This document shows positions 1 through 8,944 of a stretch of DNA of 64,000 nt, piece by piece. Made by a program: the position numbers and the translations under genes. Source of the DNA: Streptococcus suis (GTDB taxonomy: Bacteria; Bacillota; Bacilli; Lactobacillales; Streptococcaceae); contig NZ_CP082205.1 of NCBI RefSeq assembly GCF_019856455.1, forward strand, positions 744,001 through 808,000, given 5' to 3'. The notes under the pieces were generated by a model, which saw only the letters and a program-made list of their open reading frames with translations, did not search any database and was not told the origin of the DNA. How positions within the stretch are numbered: position 1 is the first letter of the stretch; every line of letters starts with the position of its first letter.

Positions 1-1
1 T

Positions 2-685
2 ACCAGTCTTTTGGCGGAAATTGACCGAAAGCCTGAGGATATTGATGCTATCCTGGTAACGCATGAACATAGCGATCACATCCATGGTATCGGTGTTCTA
101 GCACGTAAGTATGGCATGGACATTTATGCCAATGAATTGACCTGGCAGGCTATGGAGAGCAAATTGGGCAAGATTGATGTGGCTCAAAAACATATCTTCG
201 AATTGGGGGCTATGAAGACCTTTGGCGACCTAGATATTGAGTCGTTTGGAGTTAGCCATGATGCTGCATGCCCGCAATTTTACCGTTTTATGAAGGATGA
301 CAAATCCTTTGTTATGTTGACGGATACAGGCTATGTCAGTGACCGCATGGTTGGAATTGTAGAAAATGCCGATGCTTATTTGATTGAATCGAACCATGAT
401 ATTGAAATTTTGCGCTCAGGCTCTTATTCATGGAATTTGAAGCAACGGATTCTATCCGATAAGGGACATCTTTGTAACGAAGATGGAGCTGATGCCATGA
501 TTCGCTCGTTGGGAAATCGGACCAAAAAGATTTACCTAGGGCATTTGTCAAAGGAAAACAATATCAAGGAATTGGCTCACATGACCATGGTTAATCAATT
601 GGCTCAGGCTGATTTAGGAGTTGGAGTGGATTTCCAAGTCTATGACACATCGCCAGATACAGCGACTCCCTTGACCAAGATTTGA
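2..685 (+). CDS. vicX: VicX/YycJ-type metallo-beta-lactamase-fold hydrolase, 5' end outside window
   Basis: The frame is open from the first bases, so only about the C-terminal 228 residues are present; the start lies upstream of the window. The MBL-fold metal motif H-x-H-x-D-H is visible (THEHSDHIHG, codons from about base 56), and further His/Asp ligands follow in the 'GHLCNEDGADA' and 'GHLSKENN' segments. Family knowledge: in streptococci this protein is encoded after the WalRK (VicRK) cell-wall two-component system and behaves as a phosphodiesterase-like hydrolase, so vicR and vicK are probably just off the left edge. The stop codon overlaps the start of a strong promoter for the next transcript. 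Confidence 0.85.
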   Translation, partial: TSLLAEIDRKPEDIDAILVTHEHSDHIHGIGVLARKYGMDIYANELTWQAMESKLGKIDVAQKHIFELGAMKTFGDLDIESFGVSHDAACPQFYRFMKDDKSFVMLTDTGYVSDRMVGIVENADAYLIESNHDIEILRSGSYSWNLKQRILSDKGHLCNEDGADAMIRSLGNRTKKIYLGHLSKENNIKELAHMTMVNQLAQADLGVGVDFQVYDTSPDTATPLTKI

Positions 686-710
686 CAAATTCATTGAACT
701 TGTTTAGAAT
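682..710 (+). promoter_or_regulatory. Sigma-A promoter for the ABC-F leader transcript
   Basis: TTGACA at 682-687, a 17-nt spacer, then TAGAAT at 705-710. It sits on the vicX stop codon. Transcription from here would give a leader of about 330 nt before the ABC-F start at 1047. Confidence 0.6.
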
Positions 711-751
711 AAATATATAAAATACGTGAGGTGAAGTTACATGAATAATTA

Positions 752-855
752 ATACTCTTCGAAAATCAAAAGCAGACGTTGTTGACTTGATTTGATGAAC
801 GTCAGTTCTATCTGCATCTGCGTCGCCTAGTCTGTTTTTGATTTTCATTGAGTAT
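752..855. mobile_element. RUP-like miniature inverted-repeat element
   Basis: About 104 bp, flanked by imperfect terminal inverted repeats: the left end reads ATACTC then AAAATCAAAA, and the right end is TTTTGATTTTC then GAGTAT. The TA at each tip fits TA target duplication. The right tip matches the right end of the IS630 element at 10367-11470 almost base for base. It resembles the pneumococcal RUP family, which is thought to be moved in trans by an IS630 transposase. It lies inside the transcribed leader of the ABC-F gene. It has no coding capacity. Confidence 0.7.
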
Positions 856-898
856 AACGCTACTTATTAGTTGTTCTTAAAACTTGTAGTGAGGTTAT

Positions 899-922
899 AT
901 GAACCGATTATACAAGGGATAA
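899..922 (+). CDS. Candidate leader peptide (MNRLYKG) of the ABC-F gene
   Basis: A seven-codon ORF, ATG AAC CGA TTA TAC AAG GGA TAA, has a GAGG Shine-Dalgarno at 891-894, four bases before the ATG. It lies 125 nt upstream of an antibiotic-type ABC-F gene and about 50 nt before an intrinsic terminator. Family knowledge: drug-inducible ABC-F genes such as vmlR, lmo0919 and msrD use short translated leaders followed by an attenuator. That this one works the same way is inference. A shorter mini-ORF (ATG AAT AAT TAA, 741-752) with a GAGGTG sequence lies further upstream. Confidence 0.45.
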   Translation: MNRLYKG

Positions 923-971
923 GACTGCTCATAAGGGCTTACTATTCGTGTGACTTTTTACCATAGGGAAT

Positions 972-996
972 GGTCATGTTTTGCATGGCTTTTTTC
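972..996 (+). terminator. Attenuator-like intrinsic terminator in the ABC-F leader
   Basis: The stem is formed by GTCATG (973-978) with CATGGC (84-89 of the same hundred), loop TTTTG, followed by seven T residues from 990. The arm at 971-974 can instead pair with ACCA at 960-963, so two exclusive folds are possible. The terminator lies 50 nt upstream of the structural gene, not after one, which suggests premature termination control. Confidence 0.5.
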
Positions 997-1046
997 TTGT
1001 TCATTGAGCAGAGTAGGGGCCCTTTTTGTGAAGAAAAGAGGTCTAT

Positions 1047-2432
1047 ATGGAAGTAATGAAATGTATTCAATTAGAGAAGGAATTTGCGGGACGTAGTTTG
1101 TTTACAATCCAGCAGTTGAGCCTTCAAGCTGGTCAAAAGGTTGGTTTGGTTGGAAATAACGGTGTTGGTAAGTCTACTTTTTTGAAAATCTTACTGGGAC
1201 TGGATAGGGATTTTGCTGGTCAGATTGAGGTAAAAGCAGACTGGGCCTATGTACCCCAGTTACAGGAAAGGAGCTCGCTTTCAGGTGGGGAACGGGTTTG
1301 GAAGTCTATTCAAGAGGCTTTTGCCCAAAGACGACAGTTGTTAATCATGGATGAACCGACTGCCAATCTGGATCAAGAACACCAGGAAAAGCTAATCAAA
1401 CAAATCAAACGCTATCGAGGTAGTCTACTAGTTGTTAGTCATGATCGGCATTTTCTCAATCAAATAGCCAGTCACATTTGGCATTTAGAAGAAGGAAGTA
1501 TTCAGGTCTATACAGGGAATTATGAGGCGTTTGTAGAAAGTCGCCGGGCTAGGCGAGAAGGGCAGCAGGAGGCCTATGAAGCCTATCAGAAAAAAGTTGC
1601 TCAACTGAAAAAAGCCCAACATGAACGTCAAGCCAAGGCTCAGAAGATGGGGAAGAAAAAGAAAGGTATTTCTTCCTCAGAGTGGAAGGTTAGTGCTATG
1701 ATGGGTTCCTATGATAGTCAAGCCAAGTCAATGGCTAAGTCTGCTAAACAGTTAGAGAAAAGGATTGAGAGGTTGGAAAAGGTTGAACAACCTAGAAAGG
1801 AAACGTGGGTAAAGATGGAAGCGAAAGGTGCCTTGGATACGGGTCTCCACTGTCTCTTTCGGTTGCAGGCTGGTCAGCTCTGGATTGAGGAAAATTATCT
1901 ATTTGATTTCCCTCAGATAGGGATGACGTTTGGAGAGAAGTTAGCCTTAGTGGGGGCGAATGGTTCTGGAAAGACTAGTTTTGTCCGAAAATTATTAAGG
2001 AAAGAATTAGCAGGCTATTACAATCCAAAATTAAAAATTGCTTATTTTGCACAGGATTTGATAAACCTTGATGAAGAAAAGACTGCTTTGGAAAATGTTA
2101 GTTGTACCTCTCTTCAAGATAAGATGACGATTCTCAATTTATTAGGTATGTTAGGACTTTCTTACGATAAGGCTCAGCAGAAGGTAGCAAATCTGTCTGG
2201 TGGTGAGCGTGTTCGTCTCTCCTTAGCTAAGGTATTGTTGGCGGATGCAAATCTTTTGATATTAGATGAACCGACAAATTTTCTAGATATGGCAGCTATC
2301 GAGGCTTTGGAAACATTCCTGAAAGAATATGAAGGAAGTGTCCTCTTGGTTTCCCATGATCAACAGTTTGTGGAAACATCTGTTCACAGTCAATGGGAGA
2401 TAGTGCAAGCTTGTCTCGTAAAGAAATCATAA
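1047..2432 (+). CDS. ABC-F ATPase of the antibiotic-resistance (Vga/Msr-like) type
   Basis: A 461-residue soluble protein with two ABC ATPase domains and no membrane segments. The first Walker A is G36-N-N-G-V-G-K-S-T44, and its LSGGE signature comes only about 34 residues later (78-82), so NBD1 lacks the helical subdomain. That layout, plus a Lys/Arg-rich coiled linker at about 165-258, is typical of Vga/Msr/VmlR-type ribosome-protection proteins, which enter the E site and displace lincosamides, streptogramin A, pleuromutilins or macrolides. NBD2 has its own Walker A (GANGSGKT), signature and LILDEPTNFLD Walker B. The C-terminal extension of Vga is absent. A named S. suis relative, srpA, may be this gene, but I cannot confirm it. 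The leader suggests drug induction. Confidence 0.85.
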   Translation: MEVMKCIQLEKEFAGRSLFTIQQLSLQAGQKVGLVGNNGVGKSTFLKILLGLDRDFAGQIEVKADWAYVPQLQERSSLSGGERVWKSIQEAFAQRRQLLIMDEPTANLDQEHQEKLIKQIKRYRGSLLVVSHDRHFLNQIASHIWHLEEGSIQVYTGNYEAFVESRRARREGQQEAYEAYQKKVAQLKKAQHERQAKAQKMGKKKKGISSSEWKVSAMMGSYDSQAKSMAKSAKQLEKRIERLEKVEQPRKETWVKMEAKGALDTGLHCLFRLQAGQLWIEENYLFDFPQIGMTFGEKLALVGANGSGKTSFVRKLLRKELAGYYNPKLKIAYFAQDLINLDEEKTALENVSCTSLQDKMTILNLLGMLGLSYDKAQQKVANLSGGERVRLSLAKVLLADANLLILDEPTNFLDMAAIEALETFLKEYEGSVLLVSHDQQFVETSVHSQWEIVQACLVKKS

Positions 2433-2482
2433 GGAAATATTTTCTGAAAAGGAGGCTCTGTCTAAAAAATATTTTTTGCCTG

Positions 2483-2491
2483 TGGTATAAT
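2483..2491 (+). promoter_or_regulatory. Extended -10 promoter of pbp2b
   Basis: TGGTATAAT with the TG at 2483-2484 and the -10 hexamer at 2486-2491, about 33 nt before the GTG start of pbp2b. There is no good -35 hexamer, as expected for an extended -10 promoter. Confidence 0.5.
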
Positions 2492-2523
2492 AAGAAAGAT
2501 ATTTCTAGAATGAGGTCTTTGAA

Positions 2524-4596
2524 GTGAAAAAAAGAAAGAACAAGCCTTTGGAACACGATGGAAATTTTATTTCCCTTCGTTTAAATATTTTATTTTCTAT
2601 CGTGATTTTCCTTTTCCTAGTTTTGATATTGCGTCTGGCAGATATGCAGATCATCAATCATGATTTTTATAGTAATAAGCTGTCTACTGCCAGTCAGAAA
2701 ATCATTAGCAATGGCTCTATCCGTGGGCAGATTTACGATGCGCAAGGAAAACCTTTGGTTGAAAACGAGATTCAGCAGGTTGTCTCCTTCACACGTTCCA
2801 ACAAGATGTCTGCTCAAGAAATGAAAGAAGTAGCTAACAAACTCTTGCAGTGGGTCAATGTGTCGGACGTAACAATTACTCAACGTGACAAGGCTGACTA
2901 TTATTTAGCGGATGAAGAAGTTTATCGTCAGGTAGTCGAGGCCTTGCCAGAAGATAAAAAATACGATTCTGATGGCAACTACCTGAGTGAATCGACAATT
3001 TATTCTAATGCGGTTGATAGTATCCCTGCTGAAGCATTGCAATATTCTGAGCAAGACAGCAAGGCGATTGAATTGTTTAAGCAGATGAATGGAGCTACTT
3101 ACTTCTCTACTGTTAATTTGGTAACAGATACTCTAACTGCTGAACAAGTTGCTCATATCGTAGCCAATGAAAGTCAACTTCCAGGCATTTCAACAACTAA
3201 CAACTGGCAACGGACGATTTTACCAACTTCTCTCAGCTCTATTATTGGTACAGTAACGAGTGAACAGGCTGGTTTGCCTGCTGAAGATGCGGAATACTAT
3301 CTCTCCAAGGGCTACTCATCAAATGACCGTGTGGGAACTGCCTACCTCGAGAAACAATATGAAGAAGTATTGCAAGGTCAACGTGAGAAAAAACAAATCA
3401 ACCTTGATAGAAATGGCAATGTCGAAAGTATTGAGACAATCCAAGAAGGGCAGCAAGGAAATAATATTAAACTGACTATTGATTTAGCCTTTCAAGATGG
3501 GGTCAATGCTATTTTGAAAAAATACTTTGAAAGTGAGCTGGCTACTGGTAGTGCACTTTACTCGGAAGGAGTTTATGCAGTCGCATTGGAACCTTCAACA
3601 GGTGCGGTGCTTGCCATGTCTGGATACAGTCATGAAAAAGGAGCAGGTAGTATAACAGAAGATGCCCTCGGTACTATTACAAGTGTTTTCACACCAGGTT
3701 CCATCGTCAAAGGAGCGACAATCAGCTCTGGTTGGGAAAATGGAGTTATCAGTGGCAATCAAGTGCAGTTAGACGAACCAATCTATTTTGCAGGTTCAGC
3801 ACCAATTACATCTTGGTGGGCCTATGGTAGTTTTAATATTGATGCGACAGAGGCTCTAGAATATTCTTCTAACGCCTACATGGTTAAGATTGCTTTGGGA
3901 CTACTTGGTCAGACCTACTCAGCTAACATGTATTTGAATGATGGCGATACATTGACAAATGCCATGACTAAGCTTCGTTCGACTTTTGCAGAGTATGGTT
4001 TAGGTGCGTCAACAGGTATTGACCTTCCACTCGAATCTATAGGATTTTTACCGGAAGAGTATTCGACAGCCAATTTTATTACCAATGCTTTTGGACAGTT
4101 TGATAACTATACACCGATGCAGATGGCACAGTATGCAGCGACCATTGCGAATAACGGGACACGGATTTCTCCACACCTCGTTGAGGGAATTTATGGGAAT
4201 AATGCCCAAGGTGGTTTGGGAGAATTAATTGAAACCGTATCTGGTAAGGAGATGAATCAGGTTAATATTTCCGCTGAGGAAATGTCTCTTCTTCGTCAAG
4301 GTTTCTACCAAGTTGTCAATGGTAGTGGGCGCTTTAATACAGGTAGTGCTATCGGTCGTGGTGCGGCCGTGACCATCAGTGCCAAGACTGGTAGAGCCGA
4401 AACCTATACAACGACAGCTTCTGGTGATGTGGTTACTGCGGTCAATACCAACGTTGTTGCTTATGCGCCTAGTGATAATCCTCAAATTGCGGTAGCAGTT
4501 GTCCTACCAAACTTGACCAATCAAAGTTCAACAAGTACTAATACAATTACTCAAGAAATTATCAATCTATATCAATCACTTCACCCAATGAATTAA
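2524..4596 (+). CDS. pbp2b: Penicillin-binding protein 2B, class B transpeptidase
   Basis: A 690-residue septal/peripheral peptidoglycan transpeptidase. There is a basic N-terminus, one membrane anchor (about residues 20-36), a dimerisation/linker domain and a C-terminal penicillin-binding domain. Active-site motifs are S393-I-V-K396, S448-S-N450 and K621-T-G. The residue after SSN is Ala451; in pneumococcal PBP2b the matching position is Thr446, and T446A is a classic reduced-affinity change. The start is taken as GTG at 2524 behind GAGG, because no in-frame ATG precedes the KKRK anchor region. It heads a conserved streptococcal block with recR, ddl and murF. Identification is firm; any effect on beta-lactam susceptibility is inference. 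Confidence 0.95.
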   Translation: MKKRKNKPLEHDGNFISLRLNILFSIVIFLFLVLILRLADMQIINHDFYSNKLSTASQKIISNGSIRGQIYDAQGKPLVENEIQQVVSFTRSNKMSAQEMKEVANKLLQWVNVSDVTITQRDKADYYLADEEVYRQVVEALPEDKKYDSDGNYLSESTIYSNAVDSIPAEALQYSEQDSKAIELFKQMNGATYFSTVNLVTDTLTAEQVAHIVANESQLPGISTTNNWQRTILPTSLSSIIGTVTSEQAGLPAEDAEYYLSKGYSSNDRVGTAYLEKQYEEVLQGQREKKQINLDRNGNVESIETIQEGQQGNNIKLTIDLAFQDGVNAILKKYFESELATGSALYSEGVYAVALEPSTGAVLAMSGYSHEKGAGSITEDALGTITSVFTPGSIVKGATISSGWENGVISGNQVQLDEPIYFAGSAPITSWWAYGSFNIDATEALEYSSNAYMVKIALGLLGQTYSANMYLNDGDTLTNAMTKLRSTFAEYGLGASTGIDLPLESIGFLPEEYSTANFITNAFGQFDNYTPMQMAQYAATIANNGTRISPHLVEGIYGNNAQGGLGELIETVSGKEMNQVNISAEEMSLLRQGFYQVVNGSGRFNTGSAIGRGAAVTISAKTGRAETYTTTASGDVVTAVNTNVVAYAPSDNPQIAVAVVLPNLTNQSSTSTNTITQEIINLYQSLHPMN

Positions 4597-4604
4597 GGAG
4601 GCTT

Positions 4605-5201
4605 ATGCTTTACCCTACACCTATTGCCAAGTTAATTGATAGCTATTCTAAATTGCCAGGTATCGGTATAAAAACGGCTACCCGTTTAGCTTTTTATACT
4701 ATTGGCATGGAGGATGATGTCGTTAATGAGTTTGCAAAAAATTTATTGGCAGCCAAGCGAGACCTATCTTATTGCTCTATTTGTGGTAATTTGACAGATC
4801 AAGACCCCTGTGCCATTTGCCAGGACTCAACGCGAGACCAATCTACTATATTGATTGTAGAGGATAGTCGAGATGTTACTGCCTTGGAAAATATTCAAGA
4901 ATACCACGGTCTTTATCATGTCTTGCATGGCTTGATTTCTCCCATGAATGGTATCGGACCAGATGATATTAATTTGAAAACCCTCCTCACTCGCCTGATG
5001 GACAATGAGGTTACAGAAGTTATTGTGGCGACCAATGCAACAGCAGATGGAGAGGCTACATCCATGTATATCTCACGAGTCCTCAAACCAGCGGGAATCA
5101 AAGTAACCCGACTAGCTCGTGGCTTAGCGGTAGGCAGTGATATTGAATATGCAGATGAAGTGACCCTGTTGAGGGCTATTGAAAATCGTACAGAGCTATA
5201 G
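4605..5201 (+). CDS. recR: Recombination mediator RecR
   Basis: A 198-residue protein, full length for the family. The order is an N-terminal helix-hairpin-helix ([11 protein letters not shown]), a four-cysteine zinc motif (C-S-I-C ... C-A-I-C) and a Toprim domain (LIVEDSRD ... [11 protein letters not shown]). RecR forms a ring with RecO/RecF and loads RecA on gapped DNA. It begins eight bases after the pbp2b stop behind AAGGAGG, so it is cotranscribed with pbp2b, the usual arrangement in streptococci. Confidence 0.97.
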   Translation: MLYPTPIAKLIDSYSKLPGIGIKTATRLAFYTIGMEDDVVNEFAKNLLAAKRDLSYCSICGNLTDQDPCAICQDSTRDQSTILIVEDSRDVTALENIQEYHGLYHVLHGLISPMNGIGPDDINLKTLLTRLMDNEVTEVIVATNATADGEATSMYISRVLKPAGIKVTRLARGLAVGSDIEYADEVTLLRAIENRTEL

Positions 5202-5262
5202 CAGTTCTGTAGTTAGAGACGTTCCTAATTTTAAGATAGGATAGATATGATTTGTTAAATTA

Positions 5263-5271
5263 TGCTATACT
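5263..5271 (+). promoter_or_regulatory. Extended -10 promoter of ddl
   Basis: TGCTATACT (TG at 5263-5264, -10 at 5266-5271) lies 35 nt before the ddl ATG, in the 104-nt gap after recR. It suggests that ddl has its own promoter besides any read-through from pbp2b-recR. Confidence 0.45.
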
Positions 5272-5305
5272 AAGAGTAATAGCGTTGGTACAGGAAGGAA
5301 AATAT

Positions 5306-6352
5306 ATGTCAAAAGAAACCTTGATTTTACTATATGGTGGGCGTTCTGCAGAGCGTGAGGTATCTGTTCTATCTGCCGAAAGCGTCATGCGTGCCATCAA
5401 CTATGATAAATTTTTTGTCAAAACCTATTTCATCACTCAAACTGGTGACTTTGTAAAGACGCAAGAGTTTTCTCAAACACCGTCTGCCGATGAAAAACTC
5501 ATGACAAACGCGACGATTGTTGAAGAGCAAAAAATCCGTCCGAGCGATATTTATGAAGAAAAGGCGGTTGTTTTCCCTGTTCTTCATGGCCCAATGGGAG
5601 AAGACGGATCTATTCAAGGCTTCTTGGAAGTGCTTCGTATGCCGTATGTTGGTACTAATATCTTGTCTTCCAGCGTTGCCATGGACAAGATTACAACTAA
5701 GCGTATTTTGGAATCAGCAGGAATCTCCCAAGTACCTTATGTGGCAGTTATCGAGGGTGAAAATATCGACGATAAGATTGCAGAGATTGAAGGAAAATTG
5801 ACTTATCCGGTCTTTGTAAAACCAGCTAATATGGGGTCAAGTGTCGGTATCTCAAAAGCTGAGGATTTAGCTGGTTTGCGTAAGGCACTTGATCTGGCCT
5901 TCAAGTATGATAGCCGTGTCCTCGTTGAGCAGGGTGTTAATGCGCGTGAGATTGAGGTCGGTCTTTTGGGAAATGCTGACGTGAAAACTACCCTTCCTGG
6001 CGAAGTAGTCAAAGACGTTGCTTTTTATGACTACGATGCCAAATACATCGACAACAAAATCACCATGGAAATCCCAGCTAAGATTGATGAGGCTATCATG
6101 GACACCATGCGTGATAATGCTGCCAAGGCCTTCCGTGCTATCGGTGGCTGTGGACTTTCTCGCTGTGATTTCTTCCTGACAGAAGACGGCGACATCTTCC
6201 TGAATGAGCTCAATACCATGCCAGGATTTACCCAGTGGTCTATGTATCCACTCCTTTGGGATAATATGGGCCTAGCTTATCCAGACTTGATTGAAGAGCT
6301 TGTTCGTTTGGCTAAGGAAATGTTTGAAAAACGCGAAAGTCACCTCATTTAA
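5306..6352 (+). CDS. ddl: D-alanine--D-alanine ligase
   Basis: A 348-residue ATP-grasp enzyme that makes D-Ala-D-Ala for the peptidoglycan precursor, directly upstream in pathway of MurF. Visible features are the N-terminal [13 protein letters not shown] loop, the [12 protein letters not shown] segment, [12 protein letters not shown] of the ATP-grasp fold and the C-terminal metal-binding [10 protein letters not shown]. The open frame extends back to 5252, but ATG 5306 follows AGGAAGG at the right distance and matches the family N-terminus. An intrinsic terminator follows immediately. Confidence 0.96.
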   Translation: MSKETLILLYGGRSAEREVSVLSAESVMRAINYDKFFVKTYFITQTGDFVKTQEFSQTPSADEKLMTNATIVEEQKIRPSDIYEEKAVVFPVLHGPMGEDGSIQGFLEVLRMPYVGTNILSSSVAMDKITTKRILESAGISQVPYVAVIEGENIDDKIAEIEGKLTYPVFVKPANMGSSVGISKAEDLAGLRKALDLAFKYDSRVLVEQGVNAREIEVGLLGNADVKTTLPGEVVKDVAFYDYDAKYIDNKITMEIPAKIDEAIMDTMRDNAAKAFRAIGGCGLSRCDFFLTEDGDIFLNELNTMPGFTQWSMYPLLWDNMGLAYPDLIEELVRLAKEMFEKRESHLI

Positions 6353-6360
6353 TTATTATC

Positions 6361-6388
6361 AAGATTGGAATCATTCCAATCTTTTTTC
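6361..6388 (+). terminator. Intrinsic terminator after ddl
   Basis: AGATTGGAA, loop TCA, TTCCAATCT and a T tract. A perfect 9-bp stem starts nine bases after the ddl stop. Confidence 0.8.
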
Positions 6389-6439
6389 TTGCAAAGGTTT
6401 GCAAAAAGGAATAAAATGGAACAAGTTCTGGAGGTGTTT

Positions 6440-6820
6440 ATGTATCAAACGACAGTAAAAGGGGAAGGTCTGTTTCAGGCTCTTTCTCAAGGTTATGGCG
6501 AACCGGTTCGTACCTTTGGGGTAACGGAGAAGGGTGAGACTCCGGTTAGTCTAGTTAATATTGGCTTAGCTGCCTGTATCACCATGTGTGTGCAGGGCTA
6601 CTATGCCAGCCAAGAAGGCAATAAAACCATGCCTGTTCAGGTGGAGAGTCGCTTGGACAATCAGCGTTTTGAGGTGTTGATTGGAATTGGTGAGTCGGTT
6701 TCGGAGCAGAAGCAGAAAGAGATTCTTGCTTATGTGGAAAAGAAATGTAAAGTCAAAGCTCTTTTGAGGGAAGACTTGCAGTTTGAGACAAGTTTTTATG
6801 TCTTAGAAAGTGTGGAGTAA
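6440..6820 (+). CDS. OsmC-family protein
   Basis: A 126-residue protein with the compact OsmC/Ohr fold signature: an N-terminal beta segment (YQTTVKGEG), then the central helix 'VSLVNIGLAACITMCVQGYYA' carrying two cysteines. OsmC proteins usually reduce organic hydroperoxides with a cysteine pair; here the two cysteines lie five apart in one helix, so peroxidase activity is uncertain. ATG 6440 follows GGAGGTG; the upstream in-frame extension crosses the ddl terminator and is rejected. It ends one base before the ABC permease start, so the three genes probably form one operon. Confidence 0.75.
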   Translation: MYQTTVKGEGLFQALSQGYGEPVRTFGVTEKGETPVSLVNIGLAACITMCVQGYYASQEGNKTMPVQVESRLDNQRFEVLIGIGESVSEQKQKEILAYVEKKCKVKALLREDLQFETSFYVLESVE

Positions 6821-6821
6821 G

Positions 6822-7898
6822 ATGTTTTTAGCAATTGAAGAAATGCGACAAAATAAGCTGCGTTATGGCTTGATTTTAGGATTATTAATCCTGATTTCTT
6901 ACTTGGTCTTTTTCCTGACTGGTTTGGCTTACGGACTCATGCAGGAAAATAGAACAGCAGTTGATAAATGGCAGGCAGATTATGTCTTGCTTAATTCAGA
7001 AAGCAATCGTTTGATTACAGCATCCAAAATTGATACAGCCTTGCTTGACCAAGTAGATGCTAGTGACAAGGCCTTGATTCGCCAACAAGCTGGAGTTGCC
7101 TATGTGGATGAAAATGCCACCTCAGGCGAAAAAGAAAAGGTAAACATCTTTGCTGTTGAATCAGATAGTTTTATCGTGCCGAATATTGTAGAAGGTCGTT
7201 TGTATGAAAAAACTGGAGAAGTCCTTGTAGACAAAACCTTGTCAGAGGTAGAAGGTTTTGGGCTAGGTGATGAAGTCTATCTGTCGGGTACTGACGAAAA
7301 AGTGACCATTGTAGGTTATACAGACAATGCTTATTTTGGTGTGGCACCTGTTGTATATATGGACTTTACGGCATTTGCAGAATTGATGCAGGCTGATAAA
7401 CAACAAGCTGCAACGAGTAATCTTGCCAGTGCCATTGTCGTTCGTGGAGATGTCGCTTCTGTACCAGATGAGCTGGAAAAAGTTGCTATTGCAGACTTTA
7501 TTGAAAATCTGCCAGGATATAAGGCACAAAATATGACCTTTGGCTTTATGATAGGATTCTTGATTGTCATCTCAGCCATTGTTATTGGTATTTTTATCTT
7601 TGTGTTGACAACACAGAAATCACCGATTTTTGGCCTGATGAAAATTCAAGGTCTTTCAAATGGCTATATTTCAGGCTCTGTATTGGCTCAAACCTTCCTA
7701 CTGGCTGGTTTGGGAGCCGTCCTTGGATTGGCTGGAACTTATTTGTCATCCCTTGTCTTGCCAAGCGCTGTTCCATTTGAGAATAACTGGACCTTCTATA
7801 TTGCAATCGGCCTAGCACTAGTTGTATTTGCCCTATTGGGTGCTAGTTTCTCTGTAGGTTCTATCTTTAAGGTAGATCCATTACGAAATCTATCTTAG
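6822..7898 (+). CDS. ABC transporter permease, MacB/FtsX type (HrtB-like)
   Basis: 358 residues. There is one N-terminal membrane helix (LILGLLILISYLVFFLTGLA), a large extracytoplasmic domain (about 45-240), then three helices near the C-terminus (IGFLIVISAIVIGIFIF; LAGLGAVLGLAGTYLSS; IAIGLALVVFALLGA). This is the FtsX-like permease plan. The N-terminal wording is close to the haem exporter HrtB of Gram-positive cocci, but other small-molecule or peptide exporters share it. ATG 6822 lies one base after the osmC stop. The ATPase follows nine bases later. Confidence 0.8.
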   Translation: MFLAIEEMRQNKLRYGLILGLLILISYLVFFLTGLAYGLMQENRTAVDKWQADYVLLNSESNRLITASKIDTALLDQVDASDKALIRQQAGVAYVDENATSGEKEKVNIFAVESDSFIVPNIVEGRLYEKTGEVLVDKTLSEVEGFGLGDEVYLSGTDEKVTIVGYTDNAYFGVAPVVYMDFTAFAELMQADKQQAATSNLASAIVVRGDVASVPDELEKVAIADFIENLPGYKAQNMTFGFMIGFLIVISAIVIGIFIFVLTTQKSPIFGLMKIQGLSNGYISGSVLAQTFLLAGLGAVLGLAGTYLSSLVLPSAVPFENNWTFYIAIGLALVVFALLGASFSVGSIFKVDPLRNLS

Positions 7899-7907
7899 GA
7901 GGTTGTT

Positions 7908-8576
7908 ATGAAAACACTTATTTTTGAAAATATTAGTAAGACCTTCCAAGATGGCAGTCAAACCATTACGGCTCTTAAACCAACAAATTTTAGCATTGAA
8001 GAAGGCGAATTTGTTGCCATAATTGGACCATCTGGGTCTGGGAAGTCAACATTTTTGACCTTGGCAGGTGGTTTACAAACACCGACAACTGGTCGTGTTT
8101 TAATCAATCAATCGGACTATTCTGATTTACCTGAGAAAAAACGTGCCAAATTGCGCTATAAGGACATTGGTTTTGTCTTGCAGGCTTCCAATTTGATTCC
8201 ATTTTTAACAGTCGAAAAACAATTAACCTTGGTTGATAAGGTCAATAAGAAAGCTGAACCGAGCAAGCGAAACGAACTCCTATCTGAATTGGGTGTGGAC
8301 CATCTCAAAAACAAGTTCCCTAAGGATTTGTCAGGCGGAGAACGGCAGCGTGTAGCAATTGCACGTGCACTCTACAATGATCCAGCTTTGATTCTAGCTG
8401 ATGAACCAACAGCCAGTCTAGACAGTAATCGCGCTTTTGAAGTGGTTGAGTTATTAGCTAAGGAAGCCAAAGAACGGAACAAATCCATCATCATGGTAAC
8501 ACATGACCAACGCATGATTGAAAAATGCGACAAGGTATATGAGATGAAAGATGGTGTCCTCACTCAAGTTCGATAA
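7908..8576 (+). CDS. ABC transporter ATP-binding protein (HrtA-like)
   Basis: A 222-residue LolD/MacB-type ATPase partner for the preceding permease. Walker A is G40-PSGSGKST48; the Q-loop (LQASNL), signature LSGGERQR and Walker B LILADEPTASLD are all intact. It starts behind AGGAGG. The pair probably exports a toxic lipophilic compound, perhaps haem; no regulator gene is adjacent to support that. Downstream there is no ordinary terminator, but repeat copy A begins 13 bases after the stop and contains several hairpins. Confidence 0.85.
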   Translation: MKTLIFENISKTFQDGSQTITALKPTNFSIEEGEFVAIIGPSGSGKSTFLTLAGGLQTPTTGRVLINQSDYSDLPEKKRAKLRYKDIGFVLQASNLIPFLTVEKQLTLVDKVNKKAEPSKRNELLSELGVDHLKNKFPKDLSGGERQRVAIARALYNDPALILADEPTASLDSNRAFEVVELLAKEAKERNKSIIMVTHDQRMIEKCDKVYEMKDGVLTQVR

Positions 8577-8589
8577 AAAGTGGTATAAT

Positions 8590-8936
8590 GGGAGCGGGAA
8601 AGAACTCGAAAGGTCAAAAATAGAGTTCGTCAACAAGTCTTTATTTCTAGTTGTTGAGCTGAAACAGTCTATTCCCAGACTGTTTCACTCCCACCCCTGC
8701 ACAGCTCAACCTGTCTGGGAGACAGTTTGAGGTTGGAAATAAAGCGAACACTGTTCGCATCAGTAGTTAGGACAGATTTGGAGTGTAATTACGAACAGCT
8801 GAAATTTACTTCGCAAATCCTATCTCCCACCTTTAATAGTCCACTGGACTATTAAAGCCAATCAACCACTGCGCTGAGATGTTGATGCAAATTTTGAGAA
8901 GCGGTGTGGGGGTGAAACTAGCCTTTAGTTTATTGG
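8590..8936 (+). repeat. Mosaic palindromic repeat, copy A
   Basis: About 347 bp in the same orientation as copies B and C. It begins GGGAGCGGGAAAGAACTCG and ends near GAGAAGCGGTGTGGG. Internal hairpins include AACAGTCT/AGACTGTT, TGTCT/AGACA, GCGAAC/GTTCGC and a nearly perfect palindrome around 8835-8859 (TTTAATAGTCCA/TGGACTATTAAA). It fills the gap between the HrtA-like gene and murF, and the murF Shine-Dalgarno lies at its right edge. No coding function is apparent. Confidence 0.85.
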
Positions 8937-8944
8937 AGAAAACA

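Noticed and set aside
8879..8944. N-terminal extension of MurF into repeat copy A
   Set aside because: It encodes repeat-derived residues; the family starts at ATG 8945.
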